A stretch of DNA of 59,632 bases. Source: Zygnema circumcarinatum (lineage: Eukaryota > Streptophyta > Zygnematophyceae > Zygnematales > Zygnemataceae). The stretch covers positions 449,738-509,369 of the forward strand of contig CM074805.1 in the NCBI GenBank assembly GCA_037447605.1, given 5' to 3'. Position numbers and translations under genes: made by a program. Each line of letters starts with the position of its first letter. Position 1 is the stretch's first letter. The notes beneath the pieces were generated by a model. The model did no database searches, was not told the origin of the DNA, and saw only the letters and a program-made list of their open reading frames with translations. Shown here piece after piece: positions 42,188 through 55,500 of the stretch.

Positions 42188-44441
42188 ATGGATGTGGATC
42201 CACCAGCGTCGGATCCAGAGCAGCCGCGCGTTGCTCCAGAGTACCGGCAGCTCGAGAACCATGGCGATGCCCCGGGCCCGCGATGCGGCCACACGTTGAC
42301 AGCTGTCGCTGCAGTAGGGGAGCCGGACACGGCGGGCTTTGTAGGGGCGCGGCTCATTCTTTTTGGGGGAGCCACGGCCTTGGAAGGGAGCGGAGGCCCG
42401 GCTACAGGAGGAGCTGCAGGAATTCGTGAGTTAGAGTCGTTTTGTGCATCTTTTAACCTTCGGAGGAAGGAAAGAGAGAAGCAGGCTGGACGGATGGATG
42501 AAGAGCTTCTGAAGAAATTGGAACGTTGAGAAGTAGAGTCAGTGGTGTCATTTAGGGTTGACGATGCCGATTGTAGGAAGCACATCAATGTCTGGCGTTT
42601 CTTTTTTCCTAGTCTTGGGGGGATGTCTTGAGTGTGATTTCTGAATTCGGTCTTCCCTGGAATGCCTCTTTATGCAATCGGATGACGAATGAGGCTGTCG
42701 GGGGCATATGGTCTGAGGACTTTCCGTCCTCCGCAAGTTTGACGGCGGCACGATTAAGGAAAATAGGATTGAATAGTCAGGTCGGAATTGCCGGCTGGCA
42801 AAAAAAATTTGTGCCACATTAGGGTTTGGTAATTCTTGTTGTGGTGTCCTTCTCTTTTGCAATAGTCCTAATAGGTAGTCCCTTTCAGGTAAAGTAGATT
42901 CATGAACACAAGAGCAAATCCTTTAGGTGTTGTTATTTTCTATGTGTTTTTGTTTAATATTCTGGGTGTTCGTTGCCCCTTGTTCTACAGGTTTGGCAGG
43001 AGCGACTGCAGATGTACACAGCTTTGATGTGAACACCAGAACCTGGACCAAGTAAGGCTCTGCTTTGCTGCTGATTTCTTCGGTAGCCGAGGGCAGTAAC
43101 CCTAAAATGACCATTGATGCCAGTTTTGCAATGAGGGTGCTTGTGAAGGCGATGGACACAGCCGAGCTTGTCATGAACTTGTCACGCACACTTTCAATCA
43201 GCAGAATGGAGTTTGTTGTTGGAATTGGCAACTGAGCAGTATCCTTTTTCCCGTTTCCACTCTTTTCTTCGCTCCCTTATTCGGTGAGAAAGAATAAGCA
43301 AAGAGGGACAGAAACTAATCTGTAACGTGGTTGTTCCAAACAGACTGCAACCGTTGGGGGAGCCTCCTTCTCCACGGGCTGCACATGCTGCCACTGCCGT
43401 TGGAACAATGGTGGTCATACAGGCATGTCATCCATTAATTTGTTCTCAAGCATCTGCAAAAGCACTCAGTCCTTTGAGTCTCTTAATAGCCCTGCCAGTT
43501 GCTCCGCCAATTGTTGGTTCTAGGTCATCAGCCTGACCTTTTCCCCCCCTTGTTTTCCTTCAAGAAACCCTATTGTTTCTTGCAGTGTCTGCTTTGATGC
43601 TTACTGTATCCTCTTTCATATGCGTTTTACTGGCTTGGTGGTGGAACAGGGAGGAATCGGGCCTGCTGGACTCGCTACTGACGATTTGCATGTTCTCGAA
43701 TTGACACAAGCCAAACCTAAATGGCATAGGTAGGATACTCTTAATGGAATGTCACTAAATATAACGAGTATCCGCTTCCATTTTCTCTCCACCAACGTCT
43801 AAAACAGCAGCCGACCGAGTTGGACTCGAGTCAAATAAAGCTTGATTAGAAATGAACTGTCGAAGCAATTTGCTATAAGTTGGGCTTTATAGCTATTTAT
43901 TTTGTTAGTCGAGGAGGCTATCGTTTGCGAGGATGAAGGAACGCTCTCTCAGTAGAATTTTCTTGGTTGGTTTTGTTCCGGCAGAGTGGTTGTGCAAGGG
44001 GCCGGACCCGGACCTCGATATGGTCATGTAATGGCGCTTGTGGGGCAGCGATTTCTATTGTCAATCAGCGGGAACGATGGTCAGCAGCTCACCTCAATTC
44101 CATACTTGAAAGTTACTTTTGCCAAATGTGCTATCCACTGCAGAGAAGTACTCACTACAGCTATGAAGTAGTGAAGCATCTGCAATCACGGCGAGGATGT
44201 GACCAATTTTTTTGGCCTTTCGTTCAGTTGACCTGATTTATTCATGAGTTGAGAGAATGAAACTGAATCGCATGGAGCAGCTTTGGGGTAAATGTGTCTT
44301 TTGCAGGCAAGAGACCCCTTGCAGACGTGTGGTCGTTAGACACTGCAGCAAAACCATATGAATGGAGGAAGCTGGAGCCTGAGGGAGAGGGCCCCCCTCC
44401 CTGCATGTATGCACTTCACCCCATGCAGAATCTCATCTCTT

Positions 44442-44479
<38 letters not shown>

Positions 44480-47400
44480 CGTCCTCCCACTCTCTCCATT
44501 TTCTGGTGAGAGATTGCGCTAAGCATGGGTGAAAATTTCAAGCGCGAAAGAGTTGTACTTTTTCCCCTAGAAAGCGTGTTACAGATCATCAGATCTTTGC
44601 TTTCTGGCCCTGCTATTTGTTGACTTCTCACGTAGTATGCTACAAGCTGAGCAAAGGAGGGGGGCTGCAGGTACTCTACTGCGAGTGCCCGTTCCGACGG
44701 ACTTCTCCTCCTTTGTGGAGGGAGAGATGCCAACAGTGTGGTATGCTGCACTGTACAACCCATCGATCTGTCCCCACTCCTTCTCGTCGATATAATCATA
44801 AAAAATATAGCGACTCTTATATAAATCCTCGCACATTTTGGATCTACACTTTTTCTACTTTTCAACTTGAGCAGTTTGATATAAGGCTGGAGTGATGTCC
44901 AAATTCATCTATTTGAAGATATTGCAGAACCAATGCCCATGACTATTTTACTGAAGCAGGTTGGCTGATAACGCTGCAGCGGTCGCTTAACAGATGCCCC
45001 ACACATGTAGTCCGTGTGTTAGGTTTATACTTCATTTTTGTGAATTTAAACTCTTCTTTTGTGGAATTTGCAGCCTTTGGCGGGTGCATATGGTCTGGCC
45101 CGCCATCGAGATGGGAGATGGGAATGGGCGTTAGCCCCCGGAATCTCTCCCTCCGCTCGCTACCAACATGCTGCAGTGAGTCTCTCTTTCCTCTGGCAAA
45201 TTCAGGGAGTTTAGGCATCTAGAATTTCCTTTTTTAACCGCTTAAGGCCCATGTCAGGGGCTGCAGCTCTTGCTTGATCTTGCATTTTTACCTCGATTTC
45301 AATTTCCTTCCATTTCCCCTTAAAAACACAGTTTTCAGTTTATCTTCATTTCTGTGGTGGTTTCAGGTATTTGTCAACGCAAGGCTTCACGTGTCAGGAG
45401 GAGCGTTGGGAGGGGGGCGCATGGTAGAGGATTCGTCAAGTGTAGCCGGTACGTTCTTCAGCTTCATAATAATGTCCATATTTAAACCACATACTTCAAA
45501 TTTGGAACTGAGAATAAGAAAACCTTTCGAATCTTTGAAACAAACGAGTCGGTGAGACCCAGTGAACCTAATACTCTGATCCTGCCTTTCTACCTCGATT
45601 CTCCCATGTTTCCCATCACTAATCACATTGATTATTGATTATTGATTATTGATTGATTGATTTTTTATTTTTGCTTCTCTCCAAGTGTCGGCGACTCGAC
45701 TAGATAGCACATATAGCATATGCTCTAAATACCCTAAAATTCACCATAATCTGATCTGTTGGGGGGTGCGTGATTGCGAGAATGCAGTTCTCGATACTAC
45801 CGCCGGTTTGTGGTGTGATCGGAAGTCCGTGGTTACTTCCCCTCGAACCGGAAGATATAGTGCCGATGCTCCCGGAGGAGAGGCTTCCATAGAGCTCACT
45901 CGGAGATGCAGACATGCAGCCGCTTCTGTGGGAGAATGCATCTACACTTATGGGGGGCTCCGGGGAGGTAATATTCATATATATCCGCAACTCTCTTTTA
46001 ATCATCCCAGAGACATCTGCTGGTCATCGGTCGATTGATCGACTTTTTGAATACCTACTTTTCTTTGTCTCCTTTTTTCAAGCTGTAGCTCTCTTGTGCG
46101 AGCTAAAATGAACTCTGTTTCTGACCCTTTTTTTCTATGTGCATTATGTGCTTCTTCAGGCGTGCTTTTAGACGACCTGCTGATTGCAGAAGACTACTCA
46201 ACTTCCGATCCGGCGAGTCCGAACTCCTCAGAGTCGACTATCAGTGTGGGGTCCCCTTCTCTCTCTTCTGAAAAGGAGTTGGAAAGCGGAGAAGAGTCTG
46301 CGAAAAACAAGGTGGAAATGAGCCCTCCAGTGGCCCCCCCACCAGAAGGCTCGGAAGATGAAGATATCAACACAAAGAATGCGATGGAACGGGACAAATC
46401 GTAGGCTTTCATTGAACCCTACCATGCATGCTTTATAGTTATGCACATTCTCAAGGGAGATGAAAACACAGACTTGCCCTACTACTCCACATTTGCACTG
46501 TATCTCCAACCAGTGCATGCATTAGTGGTATTTTGCATGTAGTTTTATTAGAGTATGTACAGGGCTGGAATGCTTACAACCCACATGTTGACTGTATACA
46601 GACTGGATGAAGCGAGTGGGAGAATTCTCCGGAACATTTCCACAGAGGAGGCGAACGCGGCTCAAAAGGCCTTAGAGACTGCGAAGAGAGGAGCGGTTGC
46701 CAATGGGAAGGCGGAGGAGTCCAAGGAGGAGGCTATGGAGGACGAGAAGGCGGAGCCCGCCCCCAGCAAGTCCTCCTCCTCCATGCACTCCAACTTCTCT
46801 CACGCTCCCTCCGCTTCTCAGGACGTTAGGCTGAGTCCGAAAGCGGTATGGATTCTTCTTTGTATTTTTTTTTTTCTTGGGTCTATGGAGTTTTAGTCTG
46901 CAGGCTATCTATCAATCATCTTCCCTATCTTGTTTGGGGTGTTTTTGGTAAAATCTGTTTGGTAAAGCTTCTATGTGCTATGGGTTCTGTGTTACGAGAC
47001 TCGTTCAGAAACCATATGACGTAATGAAATGGATTTATAGCGGAATGATAGATCATCTGTCCATGACATTTAAAATACTTCCACAAACATCGCTCACTTT
47101 CGTTCAGCAGTAAGACGAAAATGAAGAAATCCGAGCTTCTATAAGAGTGTCACAAAAGTCTTTCGGAATTTGTTGAAGTTATAGTTTGAAACATAGCTGT
47201 TCCTAATCTTGAATTAAACGGAAATCAAGTTTGTACAAGTTTATTTCTTCGAGCGTCTCTCTCTTTGCCATCTCGTTCTTTTTTGCACTGAAAACCCACA
47301 AGCAAGTAATCAAGTACTTGGTTCTAAAGCTTGTAAAGCTGCTCGGACTCTTTTTTCCTACCTGCCAAACAGGTGGTGGTAGCAGCCGAGTCTGGGGGAG

Positions 47401-49159
47401 CCCTGGGGGGATTGGTCCGTCAATTGTCGATTGATCAGTTTGAGAACGAAGGGAGGAGAGTGAGCACCCCGGATGGAATGAAGCTCAAAGCTCGACTCAC
47501 GAGGCAGCCTTCTATGCCAGCCATTCATAAAAAGGTCAGATAAGACCTTAATGTCTCACACCACCTTTATCTACACTTCTGTGTTCCACTGCCTACTAAA
47601 TTTGATCTAAATTGATCTATATATACGTATGTTTATCATTTTTTTTGGATACTTGGCTACGTAGCCTGCCCTCCTTCAACCCCAACTGCTTTTTACATGC
47701 AAGGGGAACAAAGGTTCCGTTCTCGATTCAGTTCAGTTCAGTGAGCATGTGAAGGGGCCGTATTTCTGTTGATAGGTCATCGCCCATCTGCTAAAGCCCC
47801 GCGGTTGGAAGCCTCCCGGAAAGAGAGCCTTTTTCCTAGAACCCAATGAGGTGGCGGACCTGTGCGATGGAACGGAAAAACATTTCAAAAACGAGTCCAG
47901 TGTCCTGCAAATCCGGGCACCTGTAAAAATTTTCGGCGATTTGCACGGGCAGTTTGGGGACCTCATGCGGCTCTTTGATGAGTATGGGTCGCCCTCCACG
48001 GCGGGAGATATAACGTAAGTTTCTTTTTCTCCCGTATTATAATATTGTCACTGAGGGAGATGTGGGTGTTTGGCAATGAGAATGTCGCTTTGAGCGATGG
48101 TAGGGTAGTGGGACGGGGAAAAAGGAGCGTGAGTAGGGGGAAGCGAGATGGAGGAGAATGAGAGAGACAGAGAGTGCGTGAGAGGGTGTTAGAGAGAGAG
48201 AGAGAGAGTGACCAGTTGGAAATGTAGTGGTTTCGACGATGGGCGGGGAGTCTTATTTGATGAAGTATAATTGTCCGGTGGGAGCATGTACAGATACATC
48301 GATTATTTGTTCCTTGGAGACTATGTGGACCGTGGCCAGCACAGCCTTGAAACGATCGTACTATTGCTGGCCCTCAAAGTGCGTACCTTTCTTCTTCTAC
48401 TGTTTTCTTTTTGCTTTCTTGCTTTCAGCCCAGCTTGCTTCCCGGAATATTTTTTATTGAAAAAAATACTTCCGCGCATCAACAAAACTGTTTTGTTTTG
48501 AACGAGGCCTTCTCCCTTCCTTTCATGCAGTTAGAATATCCGAGAAATGTCCACCTCATTCGGGGAAACCATGAAGCCGCAGACATCAATGCGTTATTCG
48601 GCTTCCGAAACGAGTGCACAGAACGAATGGTATTGATCTCCTCTCTCTCTTCATTTCTCCCGCTCTCCTGCCTCTTTCCTTTCCTTCCCCCTCTCTTACT
48701 ACTTTCCATCGCCTCTCCCTCCCGGCCTGTTGCTTATTGTTCTTCCTCATTCCAATTCTTTCTTCTCATCGTTCTCCCTGCTGCCCTTTTGTTTCGCCAC
48801 TCCTTCCTAAACTGTCAGAGACTTACCTGACATCAATTAAACCTGTCTTTCCCTTCTTCAACATCTTATAAAACTGGACCTACGTCCCCCTCATTGATAG
48901 CGTTTCCCTCTACGCAGGGAGACATTCCCGGCATTTGGGTGTNNNNNNNNNNNNNNNNNNNNNNNNNNNNNNNNNNNNNNNNNNNNNNNNNNNNNNNNNN
49001 NNNNNNNNNNNNNNNNNNNNNNNNNNNNNNNNNNNNNNNNNNGAGGTCTGAAGGAAGGGTATGGGAACGCTGCAGGAGCTGAATGTCCAAAGACCGCCAA
49101 CGCCAACCAGAGGCCGCCCGCAGCCCAACAGCGACCGCAGCTCATTGGCATGGATCTAG
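42188..49159 (+). CDS. BSL: BSU1-like Ser/Thr phosphatase with kelch repeats (BSL/PPKL), split by an assembly gap
   Basis: Seventeen exons lie before a 100-N gap: 42188-42425, 42991-43051, 43344-43422, 43650-43729, 43985-44079, 44307-44406, 44671-44740, 45074-45175, 45367-45448, 45788-45967, 46160-46400, 46602-46845, 47373-47534, 47776-48014, 48294-48378, 48531-48629 and 48918 to the gap. The last exon is 49076-49159. Kelch half: [89 protein letters not shown]. Linker: [20 protein letters not shown]. Phosphatase half: metal motifs [39 protein letters not shown]. The tail after the gap, [15 protein letters not shown] to SSLAWI, is the typical BSL C-terminus. Several hundred bases of the phosphatase core are missing. 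In plants BSLs dephosphorylate BIN2-type kinases. The intron after 43422 has a GC donor. Confidence 0.95.
48943..49042. other. Assembly gap, 100 Ns
   Basis: Exactly 100 Ns, a usual placeholder for a gap of unknown length. It falls inside the BSL phosphatase domain, directly after the codons for GDIPGIWV. Confidence 0.98.
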
Positions 49160-51350
49160 TTAAGGCGGAAAGAACCACTACAGTAGTGGGAAGCTGCTCG
49201 CCATTGCCATGTTCCCAATGATGCTGACAATGCTCAACTTCTGGGCGCACCCCATGATTGTAACGGGCCGAGCAGAATGGTAGGATGACACGTGTTAGTT
49301 TAACTATTACCCTTGGGAGCTGCGTGATGAGCACGGCCCTTTGAAGGTCTATATGTCCGCAGTTCCATTCCGTAGGTTGTCCGTCGTGCTTTAGACGAGG
49401 AGCGGAGAGTGAAGGCCATGTAACACACCGAATGTGGAAACCAGCTGCTCGTAGGCGTTGTTGTAGAGTAGAGTAGGGCGAGGTAGGGAGAGAGGAGAGC
49501 AGGGAGGTAGGGAGTGTGGGCAGGGAGGAGGGCAGGCTGCTGTGGGGCCCTGTGGATGTGTATAATGTATGCTTTAGCTGGCAGCATGTAGAGAGAGAAG
49601 AAGCTTATTGAGGACGGACACGCAGGGGGGCCGGGGCGGGGGTTGGTCTACGTGTGTGTGCACATGTGCAGCTCTTACGTTTGTTGATGAGCGCACCGGT
49701 CCGCTCCGGTCGGTTCCGGTTTTCGTTCGGTCACATGCCTGCCGTTGGGCGGATTTGTCTGTTCTTCTGGCTACGGTGGGCATCTTCCTAATCTTTATGT
49801 GCGACTGGAAAGGCAGGAATCGTTTCATGGAGGATATTTTATGACGCAACTTACGAACAGTGAAGGTTTGGCGATGTACAGTTCCCGTTCCAGTTCCAGT
49901 CTCAGTCAGTTTCGATTCAGCTTTTCCTGGGTTTGTGTTGAGACAAAGCCTATGTCGGTCGATACTCTGCTGGACGGAGTTGGGACACCAAAAGGTTCGA
50001 TTGGACTTTTCTGGAGAATTTTAGCCATTCTTGGTAAAGTAATCCCGGAAACCGATTGTCAGAACTGACACTTGGTGTATCGGAAGTCTTTGGGTGGAGA
50101 GGATTTCAAGTCATTTTTTTTTTCGGGGGACCTCGCAAGTACAAGACTGAGTATTGCATTGGGGGGGGGGGTTCAAACTTAGTCTGAGAAATTTGATACG
50201 TACTTTGCTTTTTGAAATAAGCACTTTCAATTCTGCAGTTACGTAATTTCGTGAAAGTGTTTATTGATGGCTAATTCTGAGAGTGCGAAACTTTTCTAAG
50301 GGCTCGTTCTCATGTTCCAATTTTCTTCAACTGGTTGAAGCTCTCGAGTTGCAAATTGAGGCGGACAGGTCTTTCAACTTCCAAAACGAAGTTTTTCAGC
50401 TATCTTCAAGCGTCCGCACTCGCCAGCCGGTTGGCGGCCAGAGGTGGCATCACTGACACATTGTATCGATGCCGAAATTAAACATGAAACAAGGGACACG
50501 TGCATGTAAAACTATGCTTTTGCCAATGGATGGGTAGCAAATAGTTTTGGCCAGCCATTGGCAATGGTTGGAAATATTACCAAAAATATGCGAATTTATG
50601 GAAAAAAACAATTGGCAATGATTGGCTAGTCCGCCAATCAATGGTTGCAATAATTGGATCGTTGGCTGGTTTGCAAACCAGTCGTTTCAGCCATTGGCAA
50701 AGTTTTGGGTTGTCTGTCAACCAATGGTTTGGAACCACTGGCGATACCGGTTAGCTGATCCAGAGGCCAAAGGGCACTAATTGGCTGTCCGCCAACCCAT
50801 GGCGGCACCCTTGGCAAAGGTTTGGCTGGCAAGTGTAGCTAACATTGATATTGGCTATGGCTCGTTCGCCCCATCTTGTTGCATTGAGTCCCCTGGCCAT
50901 GGCCATGAGCCATGCCATGCCATGCCAGGCCAGGCTATGCCATGCCCATGGTCCGACCGGCAGCCAACTTACCGGCCGGACGAAGTTCTGTCGGCCACAG
51001 CCGATACGCCGGCGATATGGAGAGCTAATAAGGGTGCGTCGCAAACGACAAAGAAAGTGACGCGCCGGCGCAGGGCCCGCCGTACGGCAAGTCCAAGTTG
51101 GACACTTGTGGGTGGCGACGACTCGCTGAGGCTCCTCATTGGCGGAGGGCCACGGGAATCGGGGGGGCACGGGGCCCATGTGAGCGCCACGTGGCCCTAC
51201 TTTTGGGCGCCGCGGCGGCGGCGGTGGCGGCCCAACGGAAATATCTGGCAAATTGTACGGACAGCGGAAGCCAGCGGAGGGCTCGGCCGCCGGGTCGCCA
51301 TATTTCGTCGCTGGGCCACTTCCCTGGGAGGGGGACCCGCAAATTAGAGA
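49160..51350. other. Intergenic DNA with CCAAT-rich island, no gene recognised
   Basis: 49160-49860 is the BSL 3' flank. 50515-50835 is built of repeated ATTGGC/CCAATGG/CAATGGTTGG units in both orientations. 50898-50950 is a CATGCC-rich run. CGCCACGTGGCC lies at about 51185. Confidence 0.45.
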
Positions 51351-51352
51351 TA

Positions 51353-51835
51353 CAGTCTAATCACGTTATAGTGACTGTGTCGGTCCCCACATGTTTGTGT
51401 CACTATATCGGTAATGACCCGTTTGTCATTCACATTTATAGTAACAATGTTATTAGATATGTTTTTGCCGTATATCCGTACGCCTTCGATACCGTACATT
51501 GTACTTTTTGGGCAGTCGTCACGTGGGTAGGTGTGTACGAACCCTAGTGAGCATGTGTACAGGCAAGTTGATATGTACGGTCAAATCGATATCTGACGGT
51601 ATTAGTCGATAATATGTACGGTCGTAATATATTTGTAACGCATATTCCAATACGTGGGTGGATAATATCGACATTTTGAATACATAGTAACAATCAGGGT
51701 TTTTCAACGTCATTATATCCGTAATGGCGTCACTACTGGCGCAGGATTTGCAGTGGTGCAATTCCGTTCCCGGAAAAAAAGTCAGTATATCCATGCTGTT
51801 CTTATAAACAGTGTCACTATAACGTGATTAGACTG
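51353..51835. mobile_element. Non-autonomous Tc1/mariner-type MITE (pogo-like ends)
   Basis: The two ends form perfect 23-bp terminal inverted repeats, starting CAGTCTAATC at 51353 and ending GATTAGACTG at 51835, flanked by TA on both sides (51351-51352 and 51836-51837). CAGT termini with a TA target duplication are typical of Tc1/mariner/pogo transposons. Subterminal sequences also echo each other in opposite orientation (ACTATATCGGTAATGA near 51402, ATTATATCCGTAATGG near 51712). The interior, 483 bp in total, has no transposase frame, so it would depend on an enzyme from elsewhere. Identical ends suggest recent insertion. Confidence 0.85.
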
Positions 51836-51837
51836 TA

Positions 51838-52566
51838 GTGGGAAACTAAGCAATCTTCGAATGAATTTTTCAATGTGGAAATTAATTGAGAAAGGGTTCA
51901 ATATTGAAAGGTAGAGAACGGGGTTGTGTGTTTGAGAGTAGGGGGAAAAGTCTGGAGTTCGGCATCCTGAGGGTCATGGATAAGTCTAACCCGATTTCGG
52001 CTGTACGAATATGTTGGAGAAAGTTCGAGTTTAAGAACAACCACGGGGGTTTTCACTGCTCTACCATCCCTCTGCCCTGAAGGAGCAGAGGGTTTTAAGC
52101 CCAATTTGAAGTCTGCCATAATGGAGCAGGCTGTAGGAGGTTCTGCTCGCTCACGTCCGATTTCACTAGTGCTGCTTTACCTTTCAGTGAAGCCCCAGGT
52201 TGCACTCCTCACCAACACAGGAAGGAAACCAGTAAGAAAGATGCTCCCAAAAAGGGGAAACATTTTGAGATACAGACCACAACAAAAATGGGAGAATTTT
52301 TGGAACACTGAAAGATTAGAAAAACCCTTTATTTAGCAGGTATCAAGATAAGGGTGCAAGTGTCACTTGCTAAAACGGACTACACCCCTCTTCCAATGTG
52401 TCACTAGTTCAGCATTCCTAATCAGAGGACCGCCACCACAGGCGGTGCAGGACCAATCCCCGACAAGCTTCTATTTAAAAAATGGAATTATTTTTTAAAA
52501 TCTCCTAGTTCCCCCAGCAACAATACCTAAACCCCCCCTAAATAAATTGCCTCACGGTGATCGCAC
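51838..52566. other. 3' flank of DUR3, no gene recognised
   Basis: AT-rich sequence with only short open frames. No repeat or motif stood out. Confidence 0.45.
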
Positions 52567-55500
52567 TCATTCTTTGGCTTCCTCCGAAAGCACTTTCTCT
52601 GTAACCTCCTTCTCCTGCGAGGGCAGGGACACATCTCCAATGCCAAACATTCCCTTGATGATCGCCAGCAGAACATCGAAGTGCTCAATGATAGGCAGGA
52701 AGGTGATGATCACCGATGCGATAGACCCCCAGACAATAGTGATAATTGCCCACATGGTGAAGTAGCCCTTGCTGAAGACACCCACAGGGAGGGCCAAAAG
52801 TGGCCAGATAACGACAATGAGGGAAGTCCAGGCAACGCCCCACTTGATGATCCACCAGTGCGCATGGGTGAGAGCTTCATCCTCATTCTCCTCATCGGGA
52901 ATGTCAAGTGAGTCATTCTCCACAACAGCAATAGCCTTTGTCGCCTCCCAGTCAAAGTTCTGAGGAGCAATGAGACTGCAAGATCCAGACAAACCATGGC
53001 ATAGATTCAAAGGGATAAGAAGATTTGTTTTTCCGAAGTGGTCAGCAGAAGACTACATGAATAGCTGCATCGGCAGAATTCCAAAAGACCTGTACCTGCA
53101 GATAACGTGCACCAGTCCACCGACAACGATAGCAGCCACGTTTCCAGCAAGCGTGGGAGCGTCCTTTCCAGTGGTATTCAAATCGATACGCCCATACTCG
53201 ACTGCCGTGGTTGCCAACCAGACAATAATAGCTGCAAAAAAAAATAGAAGCAAACCGCTGTCAACACAGTAAAAAGAGAGTGAAACAGCCGGAGACTGCC
53301 TGCAGAGGAGGGCAAGCTCACCAGTAATACAACCAACGATTGCGCCGGCAATGGCACCGAATGCGTTGGCCTTGGTCCACAGCAACAGCAACGCGACGGG
53401 CACCACAGCGCTTCCAATGAGGACACCCATGACGAGGTACATCCAGCCGAGAGAAACTCCCGCCTCATTCAGGACGACGGCGAGGACTCCCATAAGCAGG
53501 CCGAAAACGAACACGATGGACTTGGACACAAAGAGGATCTGCTTGCCATCAGCCTTGGGATTAATATAGGTGCGGTAGATGTCGTAAGTGCAAAGCGTAG
53601 AGACGGCAAGGAGCTCGGAAGAGCCGGAGGAAGTCACAGCCCTGTAAGAAGTAGGAAAACGTAAGAAGCGGGGCCACGTGAGCAGGTTATCTCGATATGT
53701 AGACATCCTGCAGTTGAAAGAGAGAGAGAGAAGCGAGAGCGGGAGAGACACAGAAATAGGTCGTTCAAACTAGAAGTATAGGAGTCCATTGGACTTACAT
53801 GAACACCATGATGAGAATGAGAGTTGCTCCTGACTTCCCCATCAAAGCTGTGGCAGTAGCCGGAGGGACCAATCCTCTGCCAGACTCATCGAAAGTGACA
53901 GGAAGGTCGAGCGCAAGAGCGCCGAGGCCAAGGGAGGTTCCAAGAGCGAAAGGAATGCAGAACCATACGAGGCCTCCGAGGAGGTAGCCCTTGTGCGTGG
54001 CGGAAGGGCGAGCAGCAATGGCTGCCATCCAGTAGCTCTGCATTGAGGAAAGATTCAACAGAAAAAAGTAAGTGCTTGTTAAGCTTCAGCAAGACAGAAT
54101 CAATGAAAAACGAAGGGAGTCTCTGAAGAGACCTAAATAACAGAACGGTTTCACATGGGATGTGGGAGAACGCGGTATTAAGAACATACGTTGTCAACGA
54201 AAACAGTGCCGAAATTTCCAATAATGTTGATGATGCCAAAAACGAATCCGTTGATTGACAACATTGTGAGGTAGGATCCACCTCTGTTGCCAGAAACAGG
54301 TCCGCAGGCCTGGGTGCTGTACTTGTAGGCCAAGCAGATGGCGTCAGGCTGAGTGACTTTCCACAGACGATCGTACACCACAGATGGAGATCCGAGCTTG
54401 TCACTTGCAGTGTATACAAGGTAGATAAAAAGAACGAGAATGACCTGGACGATCACTGTATGGAGGTAGGAAGCCAAAAAGGTAGCCTGCAAAACGAGAA
54501 TCAGTCGGTCAAATATTTGACGAAAATCTTCTTTGAGTAAGAAGAGTTCGGCGGCCGACTACTGACAATACAAAAAATGACGGAGGAAAGTCGTTCAAGA
54601 ACTGAAGAATACCTTCAGTCCACCGTTATAGGTATAAATCATGACTCCGCAGGGAATGAGGAAGGAGGCGGCGTAAATGTTCATTCCAGTGAGCGCTTCG
54701 ACGACGGCCGAGCCTCCAAGTAGAAGCATAGCCGTCACAATAGTGTTGGTAGCGAATCCAAACCCAAGAAAAGTAATATGTGCAGCAGTTCCCCACCTAC
54801 ATGTCACCATACAATAATGATGAGCCCACAAATGGAAAAAATTATGTAACCTGAAACCAAGTTAGATAGTCACTACTAGAGAGGGTATTCTACATACCTT
54901 GCTTTCACCACCTCGCACATGGTATGCGCGTTCGGTGCTTTCCTTTTAATCTCAATGGCCATAATTCCAAAGAGCAACACCTGGACAGTTGCACCACTAG
55001 CGTACCAGAACGGGCCGCTGACTCCATTCTGCGGACAATAATTGGAAAAAGTCAAACGTTGAGCGCTTATATGCAATTACATTGCAATATTGCAATTGCA
55101 ATTGCAAAATTCTACATGATCGTTTCCATAGAAATGTCAAGTTGAGAAATTATCACTTCGCATACAGGCGGATTGGTGAAGTTTAAAAACCTTGAAGGCA
55201 ACGTTAGAAGACTGGAGGAGAGTGGCCGCCCAAGTCCACTGGGACACGATGACTGATGCGATGAGACCGGTCTTCACGGACCGCCCAGCAGTGTTGAACC
55301 ACTCAGAAGACTGCTTGGTGCCCACATATCTTTGCTCCAGAAAGATCTGCGCAGAAGAGGAAATCAGCAGCAATTAACGACGATGAGGCAAATCCAGCGA
55401 TGGCCTTTAGAAAAAAGGGAACGGCGACAGATGGGAAGTTCACTTACCATCCACCATGTGACAACAGCAAAGAAGGCACCAAAGCCGAGCACAATGCCAT

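Noticed and set aside
48891-49334. Minus-strand and plus-strand frames running through the Ns
   Set aside because: Artefacts of reading across the assembly gap. The flanks belong to the BSL gene.
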